In this document: in pieces, positions 27,008 through 36,500 of the stretch
Position numbering within the stretch: position 1 is the stretch's first letter
How the letters are laid out: every line of letters starts with the position of its first letter
NCBI RefSeq assembly: GCF_001729485.1
Contig: NZ_CP017157.1
Span: 3,844,001 to 3,908,000, forward strand
DNA: 64,000 nucleotides
Direction: 5' to 3'
Source: Streptomyces lydicus
GTDB taxonomy: Bacteria; Actinomycetota; Actinomycetes; Streptomycetales; Streptomycetaceae
Program-made: the position numbers and the translations under genes
The notes under the pieces: generated by a model
Databases searched by the model: none
What the model was told of the DNA's origin: nothing
What the model saw: the letters and a program-made list of their open reading frames with translations, nothing else

Positions 27008-30000
27008 TCACTTGGTCTTCATTGGGTACGTCATCTTGATCTGATCTCGCCAGCGCACGGTCATAGCTGCATCCTTCTGTCCTCGGGGGGCGAAGTCCAG
27101 GCCCATCTCTGAAACTTTCTTCATGAGGGAGTTGCTTTCTCCCTTTTGATAGCCGGCTGCGCTGGCGTCACGTGTTGCCGAGGCGCGAGTCATGGGGTTC
27201 TTGAGGGTGAACGTTACGCCTGCAGTCTTCGTCTCCGGATCGTATGTATCGAAGCGGGCGTGAAGCGTGTACGAGCCAAGTATCGCTTGTGCTGCAGCCG
27301 GGCCAGCCGACTCCATACCCACAGCCCGGTCGGTGAACCGTATGGCGTCGAACGCGGGAAGTGCCCATACGGGAATGTGGTTCAAGTCTGCAGCGTAGGT
27401 AGCGTGATAGTTGATCGATCCTGAGTCGGCCTCGTCTCCCACCGACTGCCCCTTGAGGTTTGCCAGCATGGACTTGACGATCCGTATCCAGTCCATGTTC
27501 TTGACGTCCTCGGTAAATCTGTCGCCTTCCCAGAACTGCCACGCCGACGGTGCTGCACCGAGAGCCCACAGGGCAATGATCTGAGGCTCGGACGGGTCAA
27601 GCGGGTTGATGTTCGCAATCCCCGGAATTCCCGACCGGTAGGCAGCACTGGCTCTACTACCAAGGCTGGCGCGCCGCTCCTCCGAGTATCCGCCGCAGTA
27701 CGGCTGGATGCAGGCGCCAGGGCCTGGGATGTAGTCCCTGGAGCCGGAGAGGCGCATGCCGCCGTGGCTGTTGTGGACGACTCCGCTGCCGCCGTGGCCG
27801 TCGGGGTTGGCGAAGATTTGGCCGGTGGGGTCGTTGAAGGTGAGCGGGTTGTTGTTGCCGTAGGTGTAGCCGTTGATTTGTTGGGGGTCGGCCGGGTCCA
27901 TCACGGGGTCGACGGAGAGGAAGCGGCCGGATTCCGGGTCGTATTCGCGGGCGCCGAGGTGGGTGAGGCCGGTGTCGGTGGTGTCGTCGGTGCCGCCGAC
28001 GTAGCCCTTGGTGCCGGGCCAGGTGGTGGGCTTGGTGCCGCGGGGGGCGCCGAAGGGGAGTTGGCGGCGTTGGGTGAGGGTTTGGTTGGTGGTGTTGATG
28101 GCGAGTTGGCCGGTGCCGAGGCGGTCGGCGAGGGTGACGGTGTAGGTGCCGTCGTCGGCCAGGACGGCTTGGTTGCCGCTGCCCAGGGGGATGTAGCGGG
28201 TGGCTTTGGGTTTGTCGGCGCCCTTGTCGAGGACCACTTCGGTGTGGTCGCCGAGGGTGAGGGTGGTCTTGGTGTCGGTGCGGGTGATCAGGCGGTTGCC
28301 GTCGGCGTCGTAGACGTAGCTGGTTGTTTTGGTGCCTGTGTCGCCCGCGGGTTCGGTGACCTTGGCGAGGTGGCCTTCGGCGTCCCAGGTGAGGGTTTGT
28401 TTGTCACCGTGGAGGACGCGGGTGGTGGTGTTGCCGGTGTGGTCGTAGCCGTAGGTGGAGGTACTGGTGCCGGTGGGGCCGGCGGCGTCGACGGAGGTAA
28501 GGGTGTGGGGCTGGGGCGTGCCGGGCTTGGGGTAGGTGTAGGTGGTTTTGGTGTCCTTGGCGGTGTCGCCGGTGGGGTCGTGCTGGGTGAGGGTGGTGCG
28601 GTTGCCGGCGGTGTCGTAGCCGTAGGACTGCCAGTAGGGGGCCGGGCCGGCGATCAGGGGCCCGGCGGGTTTGTCGGCGCAGGTCTTTTCGTCCTGGGTC
28701 CAGGCTTCGGTGAGGCGACGCAGATAGTCGTGGGAGAAGCACTGGGTGTCCGTGCCGGACCGGGAGACGTCGGACAGTGAGGTGACGTTGCCTGCGGGGT
28801 CGTAGCCGTAGGTGGCTGACTGGTCGACGCCGGCGACGTCCTGGCGGTCGACGCGGGAGTTGGACAGGCGCTGCGTGCCCCACTCGTAGGTGTTGGTGAC
28901 CTGGGTGAACTTGCTGCCGCTTCCGACGACCTTGTACGTGAGGGGCTGGCCGGCGAGCGTGTAGGTGGCGTCGGAGCGGATGTCCGTGCCGTAGACGGTG
29001 GTCATTCGCAGGGTGTCGTCGGCGTAGGTGTAGTTCCACCCCTTGCCGACGATGTTCCCCATGCTGGAGAAGCTGCGTGCCTTCGGCAGGCCGTTGCCGT
29101 AGTACGAGGTGCTGGCTTGATAGGTGCCGGCCAGTGCGCCCTCGGACGCGGGGATGACGGTGGCGGTGCGCTGCGGGCGGTAGAGGGTGTCGTATTGGAT
29201 GATCTTGTTGGTGTACGGATTGCCGTTGAGGTAGCGGGTGGATTCGGCGAGCTGGCCCTTGGCACCGGCGAGGGTGTCGTAGACCCACTTGGCGCGCAGC
29301 GGGCCGTCGGGTGTCTTGTCGTGCAGTTCGGTCTTGCGGCCGAGGCCGTCGTAGACGGTGGCCAGCACAGCGCCGTTGGCGTCCTCGCTGGAGATCTGCT
29401 GGTTGCGGTCGTCGAACGCGGCCTTGGTGATGCCCTTGTCGGGGTCCTTGGACCAGATCTGGTTGCCGAACTGGTCGTACTGGTAAGCCCACTTGTTGCC
29501 GGCCGGGTCGGTGACGCTCTCAAGCTTGCCAGCCGGGGTGTAGGTGTAGCGGGTGGTCTCGGCCGGGGCGTCGGCGGCGCGGGTGTGGTGCTGCATGAGC
29601 TGGGTCGTCTGGCCGCGGGCGTCGGTCACCGTGGTGGTGGCCGTGCCGCCCTGGGGCGGGAGGACGGTGGTGCGGTCACCGCCGTAGAGGGTCTTGGTGA
29701 CCGCCAGGACCTTGCCGCCCTCGCCGTTGCCGGCGACGTCTCGTGACTCGGTCTCCCGGCCCAGCCCGTCGTGCGTCTTCCAGGTCTGGGTTTCGACGCC
29801 CAGCGCATCAGCGGGCTTGAACAGCTCGCGTTCCGGCTTCTTCAGCGCGTAGTACGGGGCAAAGGTCTTCGCCGCCAGGCCGCGTTCGTCGTAGAACGTG
29901 TCGCTGATCAGCCGACCGCCGTCAGGGCCGGGCGCCTGAGTCTGACGGGCGCGCAGGTAGCCGTCGTACAGGGTGTAGGAGACCGTCTGCGACTGGGCGC

Positions 30001-33000
30001 TGGGGTTGAGGGTGTATGTGGCGACGGCAGCCGGCTTGCCCTCCTCGACCAGGTAGGCGAACTGGTAGGTGGGCAGGGAGCCGCGGTCGGGCAGCCACAC
30101 CTTCACGGAACGGCCCAGCGCGTCGTACTTCAGCGTGGTGCGCTTGGCATTGGTGTCGACGGTGGCGACGGGCTGGCCGCGTAGCGGGTCGAGTTCGGTC
30201 GTGGTGGTCTGGGCGGTGGTGGCGTCCTTGGCGTCGGCGGGGGGTGTGGTGACGACGGACTTGGCGGGGATACCGGTGGCGGGGGAGTAAGCCGTGGTGG
30301 TGGAGCGGCCGTCGGCGCGGGGGGTTCGGGTGGGTGAGCTGTCGCCGATGGCGGTGACGTTGGCCGTCAGGTCGGTGGCCTTGAGCGGGCGGCCGTAGCC
30401 GTCGTAGGTGGTGCCGCTCTCCAGGTAGGTGGCCGTGGTGCCGTCGTGCTTCTTGAGCTTGGCAACCGCGGTGGCGTCGCCCTTGGTGGGCGCGGTGCCG
30501 TAGCCACCGCTGTCGTAGGCGGTGCGGACGTCCGAGATGACGTCCTTGGAACGGTCCGGGCCGGTGCCGCACTCGGTGGCGACGGTCTCGACCCGTGCGG
30601 GCAGGGTGAGGATGTTCTTGTCGGTGTTGGTGGCGTAGGCGGTGCGGGTGCAGCGGTCGTCGTCCGTGGTGGCGTCGTCGCCGCGGTCGCTGACCTCGGT
30701 GACGCGTCCGGCGACGGTGTCGAAAGTGGAGGCGGTCGTGGTGGTGCGCCACTTCGCGCCGGCGCCGTCGTCGAGCGAGGTCCAGGCGCGGGTGCTGGCC
30801 GTACCGCTGAAGTTCGCGGTGACGGTTCCCCAGTCGCGGACCTTCTTGGCCGTCTCGTGGTGCCAGGGGCGGCTGACGGTCTTGGTGAGGATCTTCCCGC
30901 CGGGCGCCGAGTAGGTGGCGGTCTTGTAGGGGAAGCCGGCCGCGGAGGCATCGTCGGTGAGCGCTTCACCTTCGCCGTCGTCCAGGGCGACGGTGACGTC
31001 CTTGGTGCCGCCGCTCGCGGTCTTGCGGTCGCCGTCCATGCCGCGCAGGAAGTAGCTGTCCTCTTGCGTCTTCATGGCGTCGGCAGGCGTGCCCTGGCCG
31101 CCGGTCTGGACGCGGACGTGGCCGTAACCGCGCCACTGGGACCAGGTCTTGAACTTCTCCTTGGTCAGCCCGTCATCGTCGTCGTAATGCCAGGCCGCGC
31201 CGTCGGGGTAGTCGTAGCGGGTGACCTGGTCCGGCGCGCCCCCGGTGCGGTCGGTGGTCGTCACGGACTTGACGACGTACTTGTTGAACCACTCCCTGTC
31301 CATGTCGTCGCTGGAGCTCCCGCCGATGAACTGGGGGAAGCAGCGGGTGGTGTTGGACTCCGGGGTGGGCAGGGCGTTGAACGTGCAGGCCGGCTCGGAG
31401 TAGCCGACGTCGGTCTGGCCGCCGTATTCGTCGTCGATGGTCGACAGACGGTCCTTGATGTAGGGGGCGTATCCGTCGCCGGTCTTGTCGAGGCGGTTGG
31501 CCAGCTGGGTGTAGGCGAAGGTGGTCTTCGGCAGGGTGAGGGGCGCGGTGTCGGTGTGGCCGGTGTGCTGGATGGATTCCAGCTCCAGCTGGTAGTCGAC
31601 ATCGGCCTTGCCCCAACGCTGATTCAGGGCCCAGGAGTCGACCGGGGTGAGTGCGCCGTCCTTGAGGATCTCGGTGGTCACTCCCGTCAGTCGCGTACGC
31701 GTCCAGAAGGTGGGGGAGAACCGTCCCTGGTCGCAGGTGGAACCGGCCTTGCAGTTCAGGTCCCAGGGCGTGTCGTACCAGTAGAAGCTCTTGGCGTCGA
31801 TGGTGTCCGCGGCGCAGGTGACCCCGGGCTGGGGCAGGCAGCGCTCGGTGCTGGTGAAGGAGACCCGGGCGAGCGGCTGGCCCGCGTACAGGTCGCCGGA
31901 CGAGCGGCCGTACTCGATGCGCTTGAGGGAGCCGCCGCGGACGTAGGGGGTGTCGTCGTCCTTGTTCAGGTCACGCCCGTAGGAGTTGGTTTCCTTGTCG
32001 TAGTAGTACGCGATCGCGTTGCCGTGCGGGTCGACGACGTAGTCGAGGTTCCAGCGCCATGCCTGCTGACACCAGGAGTCCTTGAAGGCGTCCTTGTGGC
32101 AGTCCTCGCCGCTGTTGTTGCCGAAGACCGGCACGGTCCAGGTCGAGTCGGTGGTGTCCTTGCCGGACGACCAGCCGGGCAGTTTGTGGTAGCCGAAGTA
32201 GAACCGGGTTCCGGACGGGTCCGTCAGCTCCCAGTACTCGTTGTCGTTGTCATCGTTGTCGCGTGCCGCCGAGGTGAGCCGCTTGATCTTGGTGCCGTCG
32301 TCGTTCTGCAGCTTCCAGGTGTCCTTGCCGGCGGGAACGAGTTCGCCGGCCTTGCCGTTGAAGGAGATGAAGGCGTTGTCGTAACCCCAGCACAGGTCGC
32401 CGGGCTTGTTGCCGTCGGCGTGCTTCTCACCGTCATCGGAGCAGGGCTTGTAGCGACGCTCGATGTACCCGGGCCACAGCTCGAAACCGTCGCCGACCCA
32501 CGAACCCTGGTTGTTGCTGTTGCCGGTGCGGCCGTCGATCGAGCCGGAGGAGTACGACAGGCCCACGCTCGGCTTGAGACCGCCAGGAACCTCGGGTACG
32601 GGCATGTCGTAGGACCAGGTGAAGTCCCCGGTGTTGAGGTTGGTGTCCCAGGTGGCGGACGGCGAGAGGCTGGTGGCCTTGTAGTCGCCCTTGACGCTCT
32701 TGTCATCACCGACCGCCGCGAGCACGGTCGGGCCGTTCGCGCGCAGCGGTACCGAGGACGCGGTCAGGGTGTGCTTCTCGGTGTTGTTGCTGCCCTCCAG
32801 TGGCTTCGCGGTGCGGCACTCGGCCTTGTCCGGAGTGGTCGCCGCGCACGCGGGGAGTTCGACCAGGCGCAGCCGGGAGGCGTAACCACCGCCGAAGGCC
32901 CCGGCGAAGTCGCCGTAGTCGACGCCCACGCGTAAGGAGCCGGGCTGCTGCCCGGCGGCCGCGGTGGAGCTGCCGGCAGGCTGAAGGGTGAACAGCACGC

Positions 33001-33481
33001 CGTCGATGCCCGCCCGGCGACTGTGCTGCTGGCTCAGGACGTGCGCGGTTACCGTTCCCGGCACCGTGCCCGCCGCCACGCCTCGATGTGCCCCTGTGGC
33101 CTTGGCCGGCCGCGGCGACCGGGATGCAGCGGGTGCGAGTGTGAGGGGGAGCTGGTCGTCCTTTTCGCCTGACGCGGACGGCGGAGGCGCGGCGCCGGGT
33201 CCCGCGAGGTGAATGGTTGCCTTGGCAGGCTTGGGCCAGTCGCTCTTGGGGTGTTCCTCGGGGGTACGCGGGCCGGTGGGCAGCTTCCGGGGCTTGACCC
33301 GTGTGCCATCGAACCCCGGAACGGGTTTTCCGACGTCGGGCCGGCTCGGTGCTCCAGGAGCCGCTTCCGCTTGAGCCAGCGGGAGAGCCTGCAACAGGGA
33401 TCCGGCCAGCACCGCAGAGACGCCCATGGCGACTTTGCGGTGGAGCCGCGTACGTCTGAAGAGGCCACGCATGCCGTTCAC
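27008..33481 (-). CDS. Secreted RHS-repeat polymorphic toxin with unrecognised C-terminal tip
   Basis: A 2157-residue protein. An N-terminal signal peptide (RRTRLHRKVAMGVSAVLAG..., cleavage near AEAAPG) targets it outside. Residues about 290-900 contain a SpvB-like segment (VGLSYSSGSIDGRTGNSNNQ). A long series of YD/RHS repeats follows (YDALGRSVKV, YDQFGNQIWS, YDPAGNVTSL, YDADGNRLIT). The RHS-associated core ends in GAREYDPESGRFLSVDP and NPLTFNDPTG. The last 270 residues (27011-27820) are a variable tip with no motif I know. GC falls there (about 55% in a sampled line), as expected for swapped toxin domains. GTG at 33481 has GGGGA upstream; an ATG three codons later is possible. Its partners are the LamG protein upstream and the lipoprotein downstream. 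Confidence 0.88.
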   Translation of the reverse strand: MNGMRGLFRRTRLHRKVAMGVSAVLAGSLLQALPLAQAEAAPGAPSRPDVGKPVPGFDGTRVKPRKLPTGPRTPEEHPKSDWPKPAKATIHLAGPGAAPPPSASGEKDDQLPLTLAPAASRSPRPAKATGAHRGVAAGTVPGTVTAHVLSQQHSRRAGIDGVLFTLQPAGSSTAAAGQQPGSLRVGVDYGDFAGAFGGGYASRLRLVELPACAATTPDKAECRTAKPLEGSNNTEKHTLTASSVPLRANGPTVLAAVGDDKSVKGDYKATSLSPSATWDTNLNTGDFTWSYDMPVPEVPGGLKPSVGLSYSSGSIDGRTGNSNNQGSWVGDGFELWPGYIERRYKPCSDDGEKHADGNKPGDLCWGYDNAFISFNGKAGELVPAGKDTWKLQNDDGTKIKRLTSAARDNDDNDNEYWELTDPSGTRFYFGYHKLPGWSSGKDTTDSTWTVPVFGNNSGEDCHKDAFKDSWCQQAWRWNLDYVVDPHGNAIAYYYDKETNSYGRDLNKDDDTPYVRGGSLKRIEYGRSSGDLYAGQPLARVSFTSTERCLPQPGVTCAADTIDAKSFYWYDTPWDLNCKAGSTCDQGRFSPTFWTRTRLTGVTTEILKDGALTPVDSWALNQRWGKADVDYQLELESIQHTGHTDTAPLTLPKTTFAYTQLANRLDKTGDGYAPYIKDRLSTIDDEYGGQTDVGYSEPACTFNALPTPESNTTRCFPQFIGGSSSDDMDREWFNKYVVKSVTTTDRTGGAPDQVTRYDYPDGAAWHYDDDDGLTKEKFKTWSQWRGYGHVRVQTGGQGTPADAMKTQEDSYFLRGMDGDRKTASGGTKDVTVALDDGEGEALTDDASAAGFPYKTATYSAPGGKILTKTVSRPWHHETAKKVRDWGTVTANFSGTASTRAWTSLDDGAGAKWRTTTTASTFDTVAGRVTEVSDRGDDATTDDDRCTRTAYATNTDKNILTLPARVETVATECGTGPDRSKDVISDVRTAYDSGGYGTAPTKGDATAVAKLKKHDGTTATYLESGTTYDGYGRPLKATDLTANVTAIGDSSPTRTPRADGRSTTTAYSPATGIPAKSVVTTPPADAKDATTAQTTTTELDPLRGQPVATVDTNAKRTTLKYDALGRSVKVWLPDRGSLPTYQFAYLVEEGKPAAVATYTLNPSAQSQTVSYTLYDGYLRARQTQAPGPDGGRLISDTFYDERGLAAKTFAPYYALKKPERELFKPADALGVETQTWKTHDGLGRETESRDVAGNGEGGKVLAVTKTLYGGDRTTVLPPQGGTATTTVTDARGQTTQLMQHHTRAADAPAETTRYTYTPAGKLESVTDPAGNKWAYQYDQFGNQIWSKDPDKGITKAAFDDRNQQISSEDANGAVLATVYDGLGRKTELHDKTPDGPLRAKWVYDTLAGAKGQLAESTRYLNGNPYTNKIIQYDTLYRPQRTATVIPASEGALAGTYQASTSYYGNGLPKARSFSSMGNIVGKGWNYTYADDTLRMTTVYGTDIRSDATYTLAGQPLTYKVVGSGSKFTQVTNTYEWGTQRLSNSRVDRQDVAGVDQSATYGYDPAGNVTSLSDVSRSGTDTQCFSHDYLRRLTEAWTQDEKTCADKPAGPLIAGPAPYWQSYGYDTAGNRTTLTQHDPTGDTAKDTKTTYTYPKPGTPQPHTLTSVDAAGPTGTSTSTYGYDHTGNTTTRVLHGDKQTLTWDAEGHLAKVTEPAGDTGTKTTSYVYDADGNRLITRTDTKTTLTLGDHTEVVLDKGADKPKATRYIPLGSGNQAVLADDGTYTVTLADRLGTGQLAINTTNQTLTQRRQLPFGAPRGTKPTTWPGTKGYVGGTDDTTDTGLTHLGAREYDPESGRFLSVDPVMDPADPQQINGYTYGNNNPLTFNDPTGQIFANPDGHGGSGVVHNSHGGMRLSGSRDYIPGPGACIQPYCGGYSEERRASLGSRASAAYRSGIPGIANINPLDPSEPQIIALWALGAAPSAWQFWEGDRFTEDVKNMDWIRIVKSMLANLKGQSVGDEADSGSINYHATYAADLNHIPVWALPAFDAIRFTDRAVGMESAGPAAAQAILGSYTLHARFDTYDPETKTAGVTFTLKNPMTRASATRDASAAGYQKGESNSLMKKVSEMGLDFAPRGQKDAAMTVRWRDQIKMTYPMKTK

Positions 33482-33563
33482 TTCTGTCCCCACCCCTTGT
33501 TGCTCACCGATCGGAGCCGTCGGCACCGCGGTGTTCCGCTCCGGAAGAAAAGTGCACTGGTGT

Positions 33564-33592
33564 GTGGCGGGCGGCCCGTGACCGCCCGCCAC
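33564..33592 (-). terminator. Hairpin between LamG and RHS genes
   Basis: A perfect 11-bp stem GTGGCGGGCGG (33564-33574) with 33582-33592 and a seven-base loop, directly after the LamG stop and 83 bp before the RHS start. It may attenuate or end the LamG transcript. Confidence 0.6.
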
Positions 33593-33596
33593 GTGA

Positions 33597-36500
33597 TCAG
33601 CCCGCGTCGGGCACGTTCGGTACCTCGGTGGGCAGCTCGTACCACTCGCCCGCCAGGCGGCCGATCTGTTCCTCGGTGAGTGCGCCCTGGAAGGCCCAGA
33701 CGTCGTCGATCGAGCCCGGCCAGTAGTCCCGGAAGGCGCCGCGTCCCTTGGCTCGGCCGATCTGCAGTGACTTCAGGGCCTCGATGGAGATGACGTCCTC
33801 GGCCCACGGCACCACCTCGGTGCACTGCGCATCATCGGCCTGGCCGTCGCCGTCCGCGTCCAGGCAGGCCGCCTCTCCGAGTTCACCGTTGACGTAGATA
33901 CGCAGGAGCCGGGCGAAGCCGTCGTAGACGATCGCGACGTGGTTCCAGTCCGTGACGCTACTCATGGGGCGCGCGCTGCCTGCCCAGTCGTAGGGGGTAT
34001 CGCTCGTGTCGGCCCGGGAGGTGACCGCCTGCCACACTCCGTCACCCGTCTTCGTAGGATTCGGCGCGAACCCCATGGCAAAGCCGCTGGCATTCGTTGC
34101 CTCAGCGCTCACCAGCACCGCCGGGCGGGTGGGAACCGATGCCGCCTGTGCCCATGCGGTCACGGTGAAACTCTCACGTGTGTCCAGGGGGATCGCGCTG
34201 GAGGCATAGTTCTGTGCGCCGTCCAGGACCAGCCCGCCCTCTCCCAGAAACCCTGCCCCGCTGACCTGCCTCGCCCCGCCGCTCAGCGTCATGGCCGGCC
34301 CCTGCGCCACGGAGTTGGCGCCGGGGGCGGCTGCCTGGTCGAACTGCCAGCGTCCGGTCAGGACCGGTCGTCGCTGCACGAGCTGGTGGATCTCGCCCTC
34401 GGAAACCGGGCGGTCGAAGATCCGGACGTCATCGATCTGCCCGGCCAGGTAGTCGGTGTAGGCGCCCCGGTAGAGAGCCCGACCGATCTGCAGGGCACCG
34501 TCGCCGTACCAGGTCTGGGCAGCGTCGGTGCTTCCCTGCAGGATGCCGTTGACGTACAGGCTCACCGTGTTGTCCACCGTGTCGTGCACGGCGGCCAGGT
34601 GCACCCACTTGCCGATCGTCGCCTTCTGCTTCGAGGCGACGCGTTGCTGGGTGAGGCTGCCGTCGGTGGCGTCCTTGGTGGCCAGACGGGCACTCCACAC
34701 GCCACCGGATGCTTCGTAGGAGAGGTAGAAGGCGCTGAGGAAGCCGCCGTCCTGCGCCACGACCGTCTGGTTGCGTGCGGCGTCGGTGACCCGGGCCCAT
34801 GCGGTCACCGCATAGGAGCGTTCGGTGTTGAAGTGCGCGGCGTCCACCGAGGCGTAGTCGTCCTTGCCGTCCAGGGTCAGGGCGTTGCCCGCCACCCCTG
34901 CCTTGCCGGGCTCGGCACCGCCGTGGAGGACGGCCGGCATGACCTCACCATGGCCGCTGACCCGCTTGGCATCGGCCGGCTCGTCGAGCGGGAAAACCGC
35001 ACGGGCAGGCCGCCCGGGGCCGCGGATCCGCTCCTTGTTGTACAGCCGGGTGACCTCGCCGGCGGAGACCGGCTTGTCGAAGATCTGCACCTCGTCGAGG
35101 ACACCGGGGAAGAAAGAGCCGGGCGTCCCGCCGTACGAGCCGGCGCCCAGCTGGAGGCCGCGCCGTGCGTTCCATGCCCCGGTGTACGGCGTCTGGCCGA
35201 CGAGTTTGCCGTTGACGTAGAGCTGGAGCACCTTGGCGGTGCTGTCGTAGGCCCCCACCAGATGGGTCCATTCGTTTGCGGTGACACCACCTGGCTGGGG
35301 CGCCATCGCGCGGGCGATGGAGGCGTTGGGGCTGTCGGAGGTGTACTGGTTGAAGACCCATCGCTTGAGGTCGGAGGAGTAGTACAGCTCGAAGCCGGGC
35401 CGGTTGTTGCCAGGCTGGGTGGCGACGATCGCCGCATGGTCGGGCACCTGGTCGGGGCGGACCCAGGCCGAGACGGAGAACCCACGGGAGGTGTCCACAA
35501 CGGGGATGTCGGTGGCTGCGTAGGCGTCGGTGCCGTTGAGGGACAGCGCGCTGCCCACCACTCCGGCCGCACCAGGTGTGGCTCCGCCGTGCAGGTCCGC
35601 GGTCCGCGCCGGGGTGGAACCCTTTGCTTCCGTGCCGCCAGCCCCCTCATCGAACTGCCAGGTGGCACGCTCGGGCTGCCCGGCCTTGACCCGGAAGTGA
35701 TAGGTGCGGATCTCGCTTCTGTTGCCGGCTGCATCGGTGGCCTGGACGGTCACGAAGTTCAGTCCGGGCTTCTCCGGCAGGACGGAGATGCTCCGCGCCG
35801 CCCCGCCGCTCGTCGTCACCGTGTTCCTGTCGGACGGGTCGCCGTTGACGCCGTACGTGTAGCGGGTCACGTCCCGGTGGCTGTCCGCCACGGTGAAGGT
35901 GCCGTACTGGCCCACCCCGTCGTACCAGGGATCCTCAGGATTCTCGGGGTCGGAGGAGGGGTATTCCCCTGAGCCGATCGTGGGGGCCGCGGGCACCCGG
36001 GTGTCGAGGACGAAGTAGCACGCCTCTGCGGACCCGGTGAACGACCACGGCGAGTACTGCGCGCCGTCGAAGGTCCGCACAGCCCAGCTCACCGCCGTGT
36101 TCTCCGGGACCTTGGGCAGGTTGATGGCGAAATCGAAGCCGGACTGCTTCGCCGTCGTCAGCCCCGGCTTCCACCGCACGATGGTGCCCTTGCCGTCACC
36201 GGCGTCCCAGCTCGCCTGGAACTGGACCTGCACCTTGTCCCGATCCGGATCGGTGATGTTGTTCGCGTACAGCACACCCCCGCTACGCACCCGCGCCGGA
36301 GTGGCGGACTTCTTACAGGTTCCGCCGTACTGCATCGTCAGCTGTGAGGGCTTTACCTGCGGCGGCGGCCGGTTGTACTTCACCCGCACAAACGCCTTGT
36401 CCGAGAACCGCTTCCACGCCAGACCGTCGCTCTCGCTGCCCGCCTTCAACCCGAACGTCAGCGTCGGCCACTTGTTGTCCGCCGCTTCCTGAACCGCGGA

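Noticed and set aside
27764..28780. Val/Ala/Gly-rich plus-strand open frame opposite the RHS core
   Set aside because: Composition artefact of the antisense strand; no start signal and no motif.
30446..32935. 829-codon plus-strand open frame inside the RHS gene
   Set aside because: Val/Gly-rich low-complexity antisense of RHS repeats; the minus strand has the recognisable YD repeats and core.
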